From positions 1,984,001 through 2,048,000 of the forward strand of contig NZ_CP095078.1 in NCBI RefSeq assembly GCF_022919075.1: DNA of 64,000 nt. Reading direction: 5' to 3'. A model generated the notes under the pieces. The model searched no databases. It was given only the letters and a program-made list of their open reading frames with translations, and was not told where the DNA came from. The position numbers were made by a program, and so were the translations under genes. The first letter of the stretch is position 1; every line of letters starts with the position of its first letter. Source of the DNA: Nocardioides sp. W7 (GTDB lineage: Bacteria > Actinomycetota > Actinomycetes > Propionibacteriales > Nocardioidaceae). Positions 42,959 to 52,481 of the stretch are shown here, piece after piece.

Positions 42959-43825
42959 ATGAGGATCCTGACGGCGCTGGCCCTGCTGCTCCTGCCCCTG
43001 GCCGCGTGCGGCACCGAGCAGGGCGCGGAGCCGCCGGCAGCCGAACCGGTCGGCGAGGAGCTGCTGACGACGTCGTACCCCGTGACGGTCATCGACGACG
43101 GTGACGGCGCGGAGCTCTGCCTGGGCGCCGTCGGGTTCTCCCTCCCACCGCAGTGCGACGGCCCGCGGCTGGTCGGCTGGGACTGGGCGGACCACGCCGG
43201 CCGCTTCGAGGAGGCCGGCGGCACCCGCTGGGGCGAGTTCGTCGTCACCGGGACCTACGACGGGGAGACGATGACCCCGACCGAGGTGGTCGCGGCGGCC
43301 GTCGCGGAGGAGCGGCCCGAGATCGACGTGTCCGCCTTGTCCGCGAGCCCGTGCCCCGAGCCGGCCGGCGGCTGGCCGGTCCACCCGGACGCGGACCAGC
43401 AGACGGTGAGCCGGGCGTTCGCCGCGGCCCGCCGTCTGGAGGGGTACGCCGACGCCTGGCAGGACAGGTCGCGGGACCCGCGGACGCCGGAGCAGGTGGA
43501 CCAGCAGCACGCGACCGGCGCCGAGGACGTCTCGCTCTGGACGGTGAACGTCCGGGTGACCGGCGACCCCGCGGCCGCCGAGGCGCGTCTGCGCGAGGTC
43601 TGGCAGGGGGCACTCTGCGTCACCCGGGCCGAGCACACCGAGCGGGAGCTGCGTCGGATCCAGCGGCGGCTGGGCGAGTCCCCGGGGCTGCTCTCGATCG
43701 GGGTGGGTGGCCAGCAGGTCCAGCTCGGGGTGATCCACGACGACGGCAGCCTCCAGCAACGCCTCGACGAGCAGTACGGCGACGGTCTGGTCGACGTCTG
43801 GTCGGCGCTGCAGCCCGTCGACTGA
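42959..43825 (+). CDS. Secreted lipoprotein, paralogue of the next gene
   Basis: A 288-residue lipoprotein. The lipobox is LAAC with Cys17. A domain of about 90 residues follows (ELCLGAVGFSLPPQCDGPRLVGWDWADH, then RWGEFVVTGTYDG), which recurs in the downstream gene. The second half is a separate alpha/beta segment (VSRAFAAARRLEGYADAW, LSIGVGGQQVQLGVIHDDGSLQQ) ending in a DGL-type motif. The family is unknown to me. A TAGCGT hexamer (42944-42949) nine bases before the ATG is a likely -10. It may be co-transcribed with its paralogue, 38 bases away. Confidence 0.8.
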   Translation: MRILTALALLLLPLAACGTEQGAEPPAAEPVGEELLTTSYPVTVIDDGDGAELCLGAVGFSLPPQCDGPRLVGWDWADHAGRFEEAGGTRWGEFVVTGTYDGETMTPTEVVAAAVAEERPEIDVSALSASPCPEPAGGWPVHPDADQQTVSRAFAAARRLEGYADAWQDRSRDPRTPEQVDQQHATGAEDVSLWTVNVRVTGDPAAAEARLREVWQGALCVTRAEHTERELRRIQRRLGESPGLLSIGVGGQQVQLGVIHDDGSLQQRLDEQYGDGLVDVWSALQPVD

Positions 43826-43863
43826 GCCCGGAACCCGGTGTCGCCCGCGGGCGTCCCACGACC

Positions 43864-44484
43864 ATGAAGACCCTCGTGGCCCTGGCTGCCCTGCTGCTCA
43901 CCCTGAACGCCTGCGGGTCCGACGGCGAGGACGCCGCGACCGACCCCGGTCCCGCCGGCGACTCGCCGGCGATGCCGACGGACCCGCCGGTGCCCTCCGG
44001 TCAGGTCCGGTCGGCCCACCTGGCGACGGTCATGGACACCGGCACCCCGGAGCTGTGCCTGGGGCCGGTCGCGGAGTCGTACCCGCCCCAGTGCGGCGGT
44101 CCCGCGATCACCAACTGGGACTGGGCGCAGCACGGCCACGACATGTTCGACGAGCAGGGCGACATCCGCTGGGGGACCTTCGCGGTCACCGGCACCTGGG
44201 ACGGCACGGCCTTCGAGGTCTCCGAGACCGTCCCCGGCCCGCTGTACGACGCGCCTGCGGTCGAACCCAGCACGATGCCGACCCCGGCAGCGTCGTACTC
44301 CGAGGCCGAGCTGGAGGCCGTCGCCACCGAGGTGCGCGACCTCCCCGGCGCCCAGGGCAGCTACAGCAACGGCACGACGGTCACCGCCGAGGTGATGTAC
44401 GACGACGGCTCGCTGCAGGCCTGGGCGGACGAGGAGTACGGCGCGGGCGTCGTGCTGGTGTCCTCGCTCCTCGTCGACGCCTGA
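43864..44484 (+). CDS. Secreted lipoprotein, shorter paralogue
   Basis: A 206-residue lipoprotein, LTLNACGSDG (Cys near 17), with a linker of Asp/Pro/Gly. It shares with the preceding protein the core ELCLGPVAESYPPQCGGPAI, WDWAQHGHDMFDEQGDIRWG and FAVTGTWDG. Its C-terminal part, VTAEVMYDDGSLQAWADEEYGAGVV, parallels the end of the longer protein, so the pair arose by duplication with an internal loss or gain of about 80 residues. The two conserved cysteines in CLG and PPQC may form a disulfide. Function unknown. Confidence 0.8.
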   Translation: MKTLVALAALLLTLNACGSDGEDAATDPGPAGDSPAMPTDPPVPSGQVRSAHLATVMDTGTPELCLGPVAESYPPQCGGPAITNWDWAQHGHDMFDEQGDIRWGTFAVTGTWDGTAFEVSETVPGPLYDAPAVEPSTMPTPAASYSEAELEAVATEVRDLPGAQGSYSNGTTVTAEVMYDDGSLQAWADEEYGAGVVLVSSLLVDA

Positions 44485-44500
44485 CCCCCGTGACGACTCG

Positions 44501-46084
44501 CTAGGACCGGGTCCTGCTCGACCGGTGGAGATAGGGGTCGGCAGGGAGGTTGCCCCAGCGCCGGTGCATGAAGTGCAGCTCGGCAGCGGAGACCACGGCC
44601 TCCCGCGTCTGCGACTCGAAGTGGAACGCCTGGGCGTCGTTGATCCAGACCCGGCGGTAGCCGCGCATCCCGATCTTCAGCGACAGGTCCACGTCGTTGA
44701 AGTTGTTGGGCAGCTGCTCACTGAACCCTCCGACCTCGTCGAAGACCTCGCGGGTGAGCGCCACGCAGGCGGCGGTGAGACCCGTGCACTCCCGGTTCAC
44801 CGACAGGGCGGTGAACGGTCCCGGGTCGGTGCGTGCGTAGCCGCTGTAGGCGTGCCGGTAGTGCCGTCCGTACAGCATCAGACCGGCGTGCTGGATGGAG
44901 GTGTCGGCGAAGAACAGCTTGGCGCCGGTGATGCCGACGCCTGGTTCGAGGAGCGGTGCGCACAGGGCGGGCACGAAGTCGTCGGAGGTGACCTCGACGT
45001 CGTCGTTGAGGAACAGCAACAGATCGCCGGTGGCGGCCAGCGCCCCGAGGTTGCACTTCTCGCTGAAGTTGAACGCCTTGGTGTAGCGCACCAGCCGGAG
45101 CCGGTCGTGCGCGAGGGCCGCTAGCTCGTCGAGCACGGCATCGGGGGTGCCGACGTCGTGGACGACGACGATCTCGAGGTTGTCGTGGCCGGCGTACTCG
45201 AGGAGGGACCGCACCGCTTCGACGACCATGCACCGACGCTCGCCCCAGACGATCGCCTCGGACCCGCGGGTCGGGATGATGACGCTCACCCGCCGCGTCG
45301 GGTCGAGCCGCCGCTTCAGCCGGTAGGTGCCGGTCCAGGGGCCGAACTCGACGGTGGCGTCGATGCCGACCCGGTCGCAGTGGGCCTGGACGGCGCGCAC
45401 CCCCGCCTCCCAGGTGTACGGCTTGGCCTCCGCCTGGTGCGCAGTGGAGCCGACGACCGCCCGCCAGTGGTAGAGGATCTCCGGGACGTGCACGACGTTG
45501 CGGGCCCGCTCGCTGACCCGCAGCGCGAGGTCGTGGTCCTGGGACCCGTCGAAGCCGTGGTGGAAGCCGCCCACCTCGCGGACCAGCGACGTGCGCAGGA
45601 CCGAGAGGTGGCCGGTGTACATCTGGCCGCGCAGCCGTTCGGGCGACCAGTCGGGCTTCGGGAAGGCGTCGTAGAAGGTGCCGTCGTCGGCGAGCTTGTC
45701 CTCGTCGGAGTACAGGTAGTCGGCGTCCGGGTGCTCCTCGATCGCCTCCGCCATGGCTTCGAGCGCGTGCGGCGTCAGCTGGTCGTCGTGGTCGAGCAGT
45801 GCGATGAACTCACCCCGGGCCGCCTCGATGCCGTCGTTGGACGCCGCCACGATGTGCCCGTTGGTGGTCCGTTCCACGACCTGGATCCGGGGGTCGGCGG
45901 CAGCGGCCCGGCGCAACAGGTGGCGAACCTTCTCGTCCGGCGAGGCATCGTCGACGAGGACGAGCTCCCATCTCGGGTCGGTCTGGGCCAGGACCGAGTC
46001 GATGGTGTCCTGCAGGACGTCGAGTGACGGGTTGTAGACCGGAGTGACGATGGAGAAGAGGGGGGCTCCGACAGCCTCAGGCAC
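44501..46084 (-). CDS. Two-domain family-2 glycosyltransferase
   Basis: A 527-residue protein with two GT-A domains. The first (about residues 8-230) has FSIVTPVYNPSLDVLQDTID, LVDDASPDE and the DxD-like ALLDHDDQ. The second (about 265-520) begins RRVSVIIPTRGSEAIVWGER and has LLFLNDDVEV plus ALTREVFDEVGGFSEQLPNNFNDVDL. Such proteins add sugars in cell-wall or O-antigen-like polysaccharide synthesis. The start is GTG at 46084, overlapping the 3' end of the methyltransferase gene by 8 bases, so the two form an operon. Confidence 0.9.
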   Translation of the reverse strand: MPEAVGAPLFSIVTPVYNPSLDVLQDTIDSVLAQTDPRWELVLVDDASPDEKVRHLLRRAAAADPRIQVVERTTNGHIVAASNDGIEAARGEFIALLDHDDQLTPHALEAMAEAIEEHPDADYLYSDEDKLADDGTFYDAFPKPDWSPERLRGQMYTGHLSVLRTSLVREVGGFHHGFDGSQDHDLALRVSERARNVVHVPEILYHWRAVVGSTAHQAEAKPYTWEAGVRAVQAHCDRVGIDATVEFGPWTGTYRLKRRLDPTRRVSVIIPTRGSEAIVWGERRCMVVEAVRSLLEYAGHDNLEIVVVHDVGTPDAVLDELAALAHDRLRLVRYTKAFNFSEKCNLGALAATGDLLLFLNDDVEVTSDDFVPALCAPLLEPGVGITGAKLFFADTSIQHAGLMLYGRHYRHAYSGYARTDPGPFTALSVNRECTGLTAACVALTREVFDEVGGFSEQLPNNFNDVDLSLKIGMRGYRRVWINDAQAFHFESQTREAVVSAAELHFMHRRWGNLPADPYLHRSSRTRS

Positions 46085-47132
46085 CCTTGCCTCCCATGCG
46101 CCGCAGCCGGCGCCCGACCCACCCGCGCGCCCGGACCAGGACTCCCCGGGGTGCGGGGGCGGCCGACAGCTCCTGCAGCTCTCGCTCGGCGCTACGGAGA
46201 CGCTTGCGAAGCCGCTCCACCGTGGCGTTCCTGGAGTCCAGCCGGCGGCGCACGCTGGCCCTGGCCGTCTCGGCGTGTGCGACGCGGGCCCGGGCCGCCG
46301 CGGTGGCGGCCTCGAGGCCGACGATGTGATCGCGCTGGGTGAGCAACTTGTGGGTCTTGGTCCGCTCGGCCTCGGCCTGCTCGGTCCATCGGTCCTCCGG
46401 ACGCAGCGTCCGGAAGGGGACGACGGGCTCGAGCGGCGGTACGGCTGCCGTGGCGGCGTCGTCGTCGGGGTGGGCCCGGACCAGGAACTGGAAGGTCATC
46501 GCGTCGGTCTGGTCGCGCACCCACTCGATGATCCCGGGCGGCAGCGGCTCGGGGTCGTAGACGACCTCGCGGCTCAGCACGTCGACGACCGTGGCGCGCA
46601 GCTCGTCGATGGCGTAGCCGCTGCCGCGGACCAGGTCCACGAGGCCGCGTCGGGAGAAGAAGCGAAGGTGGGTGCGGTCGAGGTGGCCGGTGTCGGTGTA
46701 GTCCCACAGGCCCTGCAGCAGGGCCAGGCGGACCGAGCCGTGGGCGATGTTGGGGATCGAGAGCACGACGAAGCCACCGGGCCGCAGCAGCTGCTTCGCG
46801 TCCCTCAGGACCGCGGCCGGGTCCACCAGGTGCTCCAGCACGTCGGCGAAGACGATGACGTCGAAGGACTTCTCGGGGAAGCACGACGACAGGCTGGTCT
46901 TGTCGAGGTCCGCGACGACCACCTCGTCGAGGAACTCACGGGCGACCTCGGCCGCTGCCTCGTCGATGTCCAGTCCGCTGACCTGGCAATCCTGGGCGAT
47001 CAGGGCGCGTCCCAGGGCACCCTTCCAGCAGCCGACGTCGAGGACTCGCTTGCCACGACCGACGAAGTAGACCGCCTGGGTCTGGCTGTTGTTGGCGTTG
47101 TCCAGATCGATCTCGGCGTCGTACTGCGACAC
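46077..47132 (-). CDS. SAM-dependent methyltransferase with C-terminal coiled coil
   Basis: A 351-residue protein. The methyltransferase domain (residues 1-190) has the SAM-binding RVLDVGCWKGALGRAL, the acidic SGLDID and VIVFADVLEHLVDPAAVL, followed by LLRPGGFVVLSIPNIAH. Residues about 250-330 form a charged coiled coil (KTHKLLTQRDHIVGLEAA, then heptads rich in Arg/Glu). This domain order resembles methyltransferases that cap or set the length of polysaccharide chains. I chose the GTG at 47132 because the domain starts there and AGCAGG lies six bases upstream. The glycosyltransferase gene follows with overlap. Confidence 0.82.
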   Translation of the reverse strand: MSQYDAEIDLDNANNSQTQAVYFVGRGKRVLDVGCWKGALGRALIAQDCQVSGLDIDEAAAEVAREFLDEVVVADLDKTSLSSCFPEKSFDVIVFADVLEHLVDPAAVLRDAKQLLRPGGFVVLSIPNIAHGSVRLALLQGLWDYTDTGHLDRTHLRFFSRRGLVDLVRGSGYAIDELRATVVDVLSREVVYDPEPLPPGIIEWVRDQTDAMTFQFLVRAHPDDDAATAAVPPLEPVVPFRTLRPEDRWTEQAEAERTKTHKLLTQRDHIVGLEAATAAARARVAHAETARASVRRRLDSRNATVERLRKRLRSAERELQELSAAPAPRGVLVRARGWVGRRLRRMGGKGA

Positions 47133-47328
47133 GTGGTGCCTGCTTTCGTTCTGAGCGGAACCGACCAGGTCGCCGGTGTTCGAGCGTCCACGCCACGCTA
47201 CCGGAGCGGCTTCCTGGCTGGACGCAGGCGACCCTGTCGCCTCGACTACATTGAGCGCGGACGACCGCCGGCAAGCGACCGACGGCGAGCGACCGAGCTG
47301 GTCGCGCCGGACAGATTCGAGGGCTGGG

Positions 47329-48039
47329 ATGGACACGGGCGACTTCGCCTACACGGGCTGCGACAACCTCGAGGTCATGCAGGACGCGGTCCGCTACAAC
47401 CGGTTCCTGGTCGACTCCGTTCTGCAGCACGTGACCCCCGGTGCCCGGGTCCTGGACTTCGGCGCCGGCGCCGGCACGTACGCCGACATGATGCGTGAGC
47501 ACGGGGTGTCGCCCTTCTGCCTCGAGCCCGACCCGACGCTGCAGGCCAAGCTGCGCGCCAACGGCTACGAGGTGCTCGACGACGACGCGCTGCGCTCGCA
47601 GGCCGACTCCTTCGACGTCATCTACACCCTCAACGTGCTCGAGCACATCAAGAACGACCAGGAGGCGGCGGAGGACCTGGCGGTGCTCCTGAAGCCAGGT
47701 GGCCGTCTCGTCGTCTACGTGCCGGCGCTGGAGATGCTCTACAGCTCGATGGACACCAAGGTCGAGCACTACCGACGCTACCGACGCAAGCCGCTCGAGC
47801 GGATCCTGCGCAACGCCGGGTTGGACATCACCGACTCGCTCTACTGCGACCCGATCGGCTTCTTCGCCACGCTGGCCTACAAGGCGCGGGACGGTCGCGG
47901 CAGTGACGACGGCTCGATCCCGACGGGGGCCCTGAAGTTCTACGACCGCGCGCTGTTCCCGCTGAGTCGGGCGCTGCACCCCGTCACCGGCAAGGTCTTC
48001 GGCAAGAACGTCCTGATGGTGGCCACCAAGCGCACGTGA
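47329..48039 (+). CDS. Class I SAM-dependent methyltransferase
   Basis: A 236-residue methyltransferase. The SAM motif is RVLDFGAGAGTYADMM (residues about 40-55), followed by CLEPDPTLQAKL and a motif with IYTLNVLEHIKNDQEAAEDL, then LLKPGGRLVVYVPAL. The C-terminal part has a YRRYRRKPLERILRNAG segment and a DRALFPLSRALHP helix, seen in methyltransferases of glycan clusters. It is transcribed against its neighbours. I took the ATG at 47329 (MDTGDFAYTG), where similarity to the family starts. The substrate is unknown, probably a sugar or a glycan precursor. Confidence 0.85.
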   Translation: MDTGDFAYTGCDNLEVMQDAVRYNRFLVDSVLQHVTPGARVLDFGAGAGTYADMMREHGVSPFCLEPDPTLQAKLRANGYEVLDDDALRSQADSFDVIYTLNVLEHIKNDQEAAEDLAVLLKPGGRLVVYVPALEMLYSSMDTKVEHYRRYRRKPLERILRNAGLDITDSLYCDPIGFFATLAYKARDGRGSDDGSIPTGALKFYDRALFPLSRALHPVTGKVFGKNVLMVATKRT

Positions 48040-48048
48040 CCGGATCGG

Positions 48049-50103
48049 TCAGCCGGCCGGGGGCGGGACGACGCGGTAGATCCACTGGAGGGCGCCGTTC
48101 TGGCGCACCCGGCGCAGGGGGCTGACGCAGGGCTGGTCGATCGGTGGTCCGTCGACCAGGACGAAGGTGACGTGCTCCTGGGCGAACGCCGTGCAGGAGT
48201 CGAAGGTCAACTGGATGACGTCAGCCTGGCCGCTGGGCGGCTGGCGCGGATCGGGGTCGCCCGTCCCGGCCTCCCAGTACACGTGCGCCAGGCGGTTCCA
48301 GGCGTCCTCGGCCTGCCCGTCGGGATCGATGTGCCTCCACATCGTGCGTGACGGATAGGTCTGCACTCCGCTGTAGGCCCGGACGCCGGCCTCGACGAGG
48401 GTCGCCATCGAGACGTAGGAGCCGACACCGACCCAGGCGCCGTCCGGTTCGGCGCCGGCGATGCGTACGACGGCGCGGCCGGCCTCGGTCTGCTCGCGCA
48501 GGTCGAACACCCCGCGGTAGACCGGGTTGACTCCGGCCCCCACCACCAGGCTGCCGACCAGGAGCGCGACCCCTCCGAGGAGGACGGCCCGGCGCGCGAA
48601 GGCCACCACGGACACCACCAGGAGCGCGATCACCGCCACCGACCAGACGGACGGGACCGCGGCGGAGTCCACGCCGGCGAGTCGTCTCCACACCCAGGCG
48701 CTGCTGGCCAGCGCCACGGCGCCACCGAGCAGCGAGCCCGGCCAGCTCGCGCGCAGGTCCAGCTCGTCCAGCCGCTCGACCAGGACGACCACGACCATCA
48801 CGGCGAGGACGACGAAGGCCAGTCGGGTGCGTTGGGGGACTGCCCGGTCGATGCCGATCAGGTGGGCCAGGGAGTCCCAGCCGGGCACGAACAGGAAGGC
48901 GAGGAGGAACAGTTGGACCGCGACCAGCGCCGCGACGAGCCAGTCGACGCGGCGGTTCCGGCGCCAGACGACGAAGGCGACGCTCACCAGTGCGGGCAGC
49001 AGGAACAGGCTGACCAGCAGCACGGAGGAGCCCTCGGATGCGTTCGCGCCGAAGGACGGGACCAGGTCGTCGTACTGCAGGGAACGCTGGAACGGGGCGC
49101 TGAGAAGACTCAGCAGGTCGTCGGACGTGCCGGTGCCGGTGGGCGTCAGCCGCTGCCCGGGATAGACGGTCGACAGCAGGGCGTCGACCGTGTCGCGGCG
49201 GGTGAGGACCCAGGCGACCAGGACGGCGGCCGCGGCCGCACCGGCGCCGAGGAGCGGGACCATGCGCCGCACCAGGACACGTGGCGCGGTGCCGGAGCGC
49301 CACTCGAGCACCAGGTAGCCGACGGCGAACGCGGCCGTCGCGACGATCGCCGCGATCATGGACGGCACGTAGATGCTCATCGCCATGTCGACAGCGAGGT
49401 AGCCCGCCAGGACGGCCGGGACGAGCCGCCTGCGCCAGGTCGACGCGCGGACCGCCCACACGACCGCGGTCGCGGTGGCGAAGGCGAAGGCGACCGGCAG
49501 CAGGACGACCGGCAACCACCACCACTGGACGATCGGCTGCAGGATCACGACGAGGGCGAGCGCGGCCCCCAGCAGGGGGCGCCGGGGCAGTACCGAGACG
49601 ACGAACCAGTAGACGGTCACCGCAACGAGTGCGGCGGGCAGCCACCAGCGGAACGCCATGCCGTGGTCGACCCCGAGGAACAGCAGGCCCCAGGTGTGCG
49701 GACGGAACAGCGTCGACCAGTCCCATGAGGGAAGGTCGTTCATCACCGTGGCATCGGTGCCGCCGGGGAAGACATGGTTGATGCTCGGGAACCCCTGCGA
49801 GACCTGGGAGATGACCCAGCTGCTCTGCACCAGCCACTCGTCGCTGCGCACCCCGCGGGGGGTGCCGGCGAGGAGGTCCGGATCGGGACCCTGCCCGAAG
49901 TACTGCCAGAACACTCCGGTCGAGGATCCCGAGACGGAGAGCAGCACCAGCACCCCGAAGCCCAGCAGCACCAGGCCGGGGAACGACCACCACACGATCG
50001 CGTTGGGAAGGCCGGCGGCGGTGGGGGTGACCCGCGCCTGCCAGGCAGCGCGCCGCTGCGAGATCCGGGTCGCGATCGACGCCCTCGTCGACCCGGTGCT
50101 CAT
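48049..50103 (-). CDS. Large polytopic membrane protein of the polysaccharide cluster
   Basis: A 684-residue protein with about 12-14 membrane helices and a C-terminal extracytoplasmic tail of about 150 residues. The N-terminal region has an ordered WWSFPGLVLLGFGVLVLLS helix and a large first loop (GPDPDLLAGTPRGVRSDEWLV). The pattern suits GT-C glycosyltransferases or YfhO-like membrane proteins of surface-glycan loci; no catalytic motif is certain. It is co-translated with the upstream glycosyltransferase gene (ATGA overlap), which supports a common pathway. It may use a lipid-linked sugar made by that enzyme. Confidence 0.75.
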   Translation of the reverse strand: MSTGSTRASIATRISQRRAAWQARVTPTAAGLPNAIVWWSFPGLVLLGFGVLVLLSVSGSSTGVFWQYFGQGPDPDLLAGTPRGVRSDEWLVQSSWVISQVSQGFPSINHVFPGGTDATVMNDLPSWDWSTLFRPHTWGLLFLGVDHGMAFRWWLPAALVAVTVYWFVVSVLPRRPLLGAALALVVILQPIVQWWWLPVVLLPVAFAFATATAVVWAVRASTWRRRLVPAVLAGYLAVDMAMSIYVPSMIAAIVATAAFAVGYLVLEWRSGTAPRVLVRRMVPLLGAGAAAAAVLVAWVLTRRDTVDALLSTVYPGQRLTPTGTGTSDDLLSLLSAPFQRSLQYDDLVPSFGANASEGSSVLLVSLFLLPALVSVAFVVWRRNRRVDWLVAALVAVQLFLLAFLFVPGWDSLAHLIGIDRAVPQRTRLAFVVLAVMVVVVLVERLDELDLRASWPGSLLGGAVALASSAWVWRRLAGVDSAAVPSVWSVAVIALLVVSVVAFARRAVLLGGVALLVGSLVVGAGVNPVYRGVFDLREQTEAGRAVVRIAGAEPDGAWVGVGSYVSMATLVEAGVRAYSGVQTYPSRTMWRHIDPDGQAEDAWNRLAHVYWEAGTGDPDPRQPPSGQADVIQLTFDSCTAFAQEHVTFVLVDGPPIDQPCVSPLRRVRQNGALQWIYRVVPPPAG

Positions 50104-51029
50104 CGGACTGCCCGGAGCCCGAGGTAGTTGAGGCGGGCCGCCTCCCGCCGGGCCTTGGTGACGGCGTCGAGCACGATGCCGATCATGAAGGTCACGATGC
50201 CCAGCGTGACCAGGATGGCCGCCAGGAAGGCCGAGGGGAACTTCGCCACCAGGCCGGTGTCGATGAAGTCGAGGACCACCGGTACGCCGATCACCAGCCC
50301 GGCGAGGACGACGAGGCTCCCGATCAGGCCGTAGTAGAGCACCGGCCGCTCCAGCCGCATCAGGTGCACGATGAGGCGCAGGATCTTCAGGCCGTCGCGG
50401 TAGGTGCTCAGCTTGGACTCGCTGCCCTCGGGGCGGTCACCGAAGCCGACCGGACGCTCGACGGTGGAGACCCGCAGGCTGACGCAGTGCACGGTCAGCT
50501 CGGTCTCGATCTCGAACTCCCGTGAGACCGCCGGGAACGACTTGACGAACCGTCGCGAGAAGACGCGGAAGCCGCTGAGCATGTCGGTCACCGGCATCCC
50601 GAAGATGGCCCCGACCAGGCGGTTGAAGGCCCGGTTGCCGGCGGCGTGCCCGGCCCGGTAGGCGCTCTCGGTGAGCTGCTCGCGGACACCGAGGACGTGG
50701 TCGTGCGGGCCGTCGATGAGGGTCCGGACGAGGTCGGGGGTGGCGAACGCGTCGTAGGTGTCGTCGCCGTCGATCATCACGTAGATGTCGGCCTCGATGT
50801 CGGCGAAGGCGCGGTGGATGACGTTGCCCTTGCCCTTGACGTTCTCCCGGCGCACGATCGCCCCGGCCGCCGCGGCGACCTCGGCCGTGCCGTCGGTCGA
50901 CAGGTTGTCGTAGACGTAGACGGTGATCCCCGGGACGGCCGCCTTCAGGTCGCGCACCACTGAGGCGACCGCAAGGGCCTCGTTGTGACAGGGAACGATC
51001 GCGGCGATCTCGTAGGAGCTCAGGTCCAT
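50100..51029 (-). CDS. Family-2 glycosyltransferase, polyprenyl-phosphate sugar synthase-like
   Basis: A 309-residue enzyme with a GT-A domain (residues 1-220: IAAIVPCHNEALAVASVV, YDNLSTDGTAEVA, the DxD-type VMIDGDDTYD, and MLSGFRVFSRRFVKSFP) and two C-terminal membrane helices (about 232-255 and 265-290). This is the layout of enzymes that load a sugar on polyprenyl phosphate (DPM1/GtrB-like). I chose the ATG at 51029 because GGAGAGG precedes it; an upstream ATG would add a proline-rich stretch. The next gene overlaps it by four bases. Confidence 0.88.
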   Translation of the reverse strand: MDLSSYEIAAIVPCHNEALAVASVVRDLKAAVPGITVYVYDNLSTDGTAEVAAAAGAIVRRENVKGKGNVIHRAFADIEADIYVMIDGDDTYDAFATPDLVRTLIDGPHDHVLGVREQLTESAYRAGHAAGNRAFNRLVGAIFGMPVTDMLSGFRVFSRRFVKSFPAVSREFEIETELTVHCVSLRVSTVERPVGFGDRPEGSESKLSTYRDGLKILRLIVHLMRLERPVLYYGLIGSLVVLAGLVIGVPVVLDFIDTGLVAKFPSAFLAAILVTLGIVTFMIGIVLDAVTKARREAARLNYLGLRAVR

Positions 51030-51094
51030 GTCAGATGGCCTCTCCGGTCCGGGGGAGTCCGGCTGCGCGGGACCCGCGGGGCCGGGCCCGCGAG

Positions 51095-52399
51095 TCATCG
51101 CAGCTCCCGGCAGGTGAGGGGCACCAGCCATCCGGGTGGGCTGATCTCGATGTTCTGCACGGTGCCCTCCGGCCTGCCCTCGCACCGGTCGCGGGCGATC
51201 TCGATCTGCTCCTGCCATCCGGGGGCGGAGCGTCGGGGATCCTCGGACGGCACCTGCCAGGAGCTGACCATCGCGAACAGGGCGGCGACCACGAGCACGC
51301 CGGCCGCGACGGCTCCCAGATCGGGAAGGGAGAAGCCGCCCGTCGGCACCGAGGCGTCGGCGACCAGTGCCACGGCGATGAGGAGGAGGGCGACGGGCGC
51401 CACCGCGTAGCGGCCGGACATCAGGGTGTGGTTCGTCGGTGCGTGGCTGATCAGGATCGGCGCGGCGTACAGCACGACCGAGACGCCGACGAGCAGGGCG
51501 GGGACGACCAGGGCCGCGCCGCGCCCGCGCCGCGCGACGTGAACCGTCGCGGCGACCATGAGGAGCAGAACCCCACAACCGGCGACCACGCTGGTCGACA
51601 GCGGGTCGTCGTGACGCCAGGTCCCCAGCACGCCGTCACCGAGGACGCGACGGAGGTAGCCCGCGACCAGGTCCGAGTCCGGACTGGACGGCGTCGGCCC
51701 CCGGGGCGGGCTGGTGACGATGACGACGAGCTGGAAGAGCCCTCCGGCGAGGCCGGCCGCCGCTACGACCAGGGCGGCCCGGTCGCGACTGACGAGCCAC
51801 ACGGCGACGCCGATCGCGACGCAGAGGAAGCCGAACGGGCAGGACCCCGCGACGGCGGCGATGGTCACGACCGACAGCAACTTGCCCGGGAGCCGCCGGG
51901 GCGCCCACAGCGGGGCCAAGGTGCCGCCGATGAGCAGGAACCACTGGTCGTTGGCGATGCTGTCGACCACCTCGGAGCCGACGGGAACCGCGACGACGGC
52001 CAGCGCGGCGAAGACCGGTGTGGCCCGGAACGACGACCGGGAGTTGACCACGTGGTAGGCGAGGAGGGCGACGGCGCCCTGGGTCGCGGCGGCGGTGAGG
52101 TTCAGAGCCAGCCCGTACCACGTCACCGGCAGCCACGACAGGGTCTCGGCCTGGAGTCGCGGCAGCAGGTGACCGTAGCCGGCGTACGGCTCGAACGTGC
52201 CGGTGAGCACGTTGCTGTGCAACGCCCAGTGCAGGAAGGTGCTGCCGTCCTCTGCCCAGACCTTCCCGTCCAGTGCCTCCCGGCCGAGTCGGAAGAAGGC
52301 GACGCACGAGGCGCCGAGGAGGACCAGCAGGCTCTCCCACCACGCGATGCGTCGCCCGCCGTCGGCGCGCAGGATGCTGGCGAGGGGAGCGAGGGGCAC
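51095..52399 (-). CDS. Polytopic membrane protein, possible GT-C glycosyltransferase
   Basis: A protein of about 434 residues with around ten membrane helices. After a first helix (IAWWESLLVLLGASCVAFF) comes an acidic loop, GKVWAEDGSTFLHWALHSN, in which the Glu-Asp pair resembles the first-loop acidic motif of GT-C enzymes that use lipid-linked sugars. A short C-terminal soluble tail follows. I chose the GTG at 52399 with AGGA seven bases upstream; a GTG at 52459 would add 20 residues. It lies between an epimerase and a sugar-phosphate transferase gene, in line with a surface-glycan role. The assignment stays tentative. Confidence 0.72.
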   Translation of the reverse strand: MPLAPLASILRADGGRRIAWWESLLVLLGASCVAFFRLGREALDGKVWAEDGSTFLHWALHSNVLTGTFEPYAGYGHLLPRLQAETLSWLPVTWYGLALNLTAAATQGAVALLAYHVVNSRSSFRATPVFAALAVVAVPVGSEVVDSIANDQWFLLIGGTLAPLWAPRRLPGKLLSVVTIAAVAGSCPFGFLCVAIGVAVWLVSRDRAALVVAAAGLAGGLFQLVVIVTSPPRGPTPSSPDSDLVAGYLRRVLGDGVLGTWRHDDPLSTSVVAGCGVLLLMVAATVHVARRGRGAALVVPALLVGVSVVLYAAPILISHAPTNHTLMSGRYAVAPVALLLIAVALVADASVPTGGFSLPDLGAVAAGVLVVAALFAMVSSWQVPSEDPRRSAPGWQEQIEIARDRCEGRPEGTVQNIEISPPGWLVPLTCRELR

Positions 52400-52481
52400 G
52401 GGATCGTCCTGGTGCTGCGCACCCGCGTGCCGCCCGGGTTCGATCCCGGCCCTCCTCACCGACAGCCGCCCGGTCCCTGGG

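Noticed and set aside
52425..52460. GGTTCGATCCC resembling a tRNA T-loop before a CTCACC end
   Set aside because: The stem pairs only with a six-base loop and there is no matching 5' acceptor arm or anticodon arm upstream. It lies in the start region of a membrane-protein gene and looks like a chance CCGGG...CCCGG palindrome.
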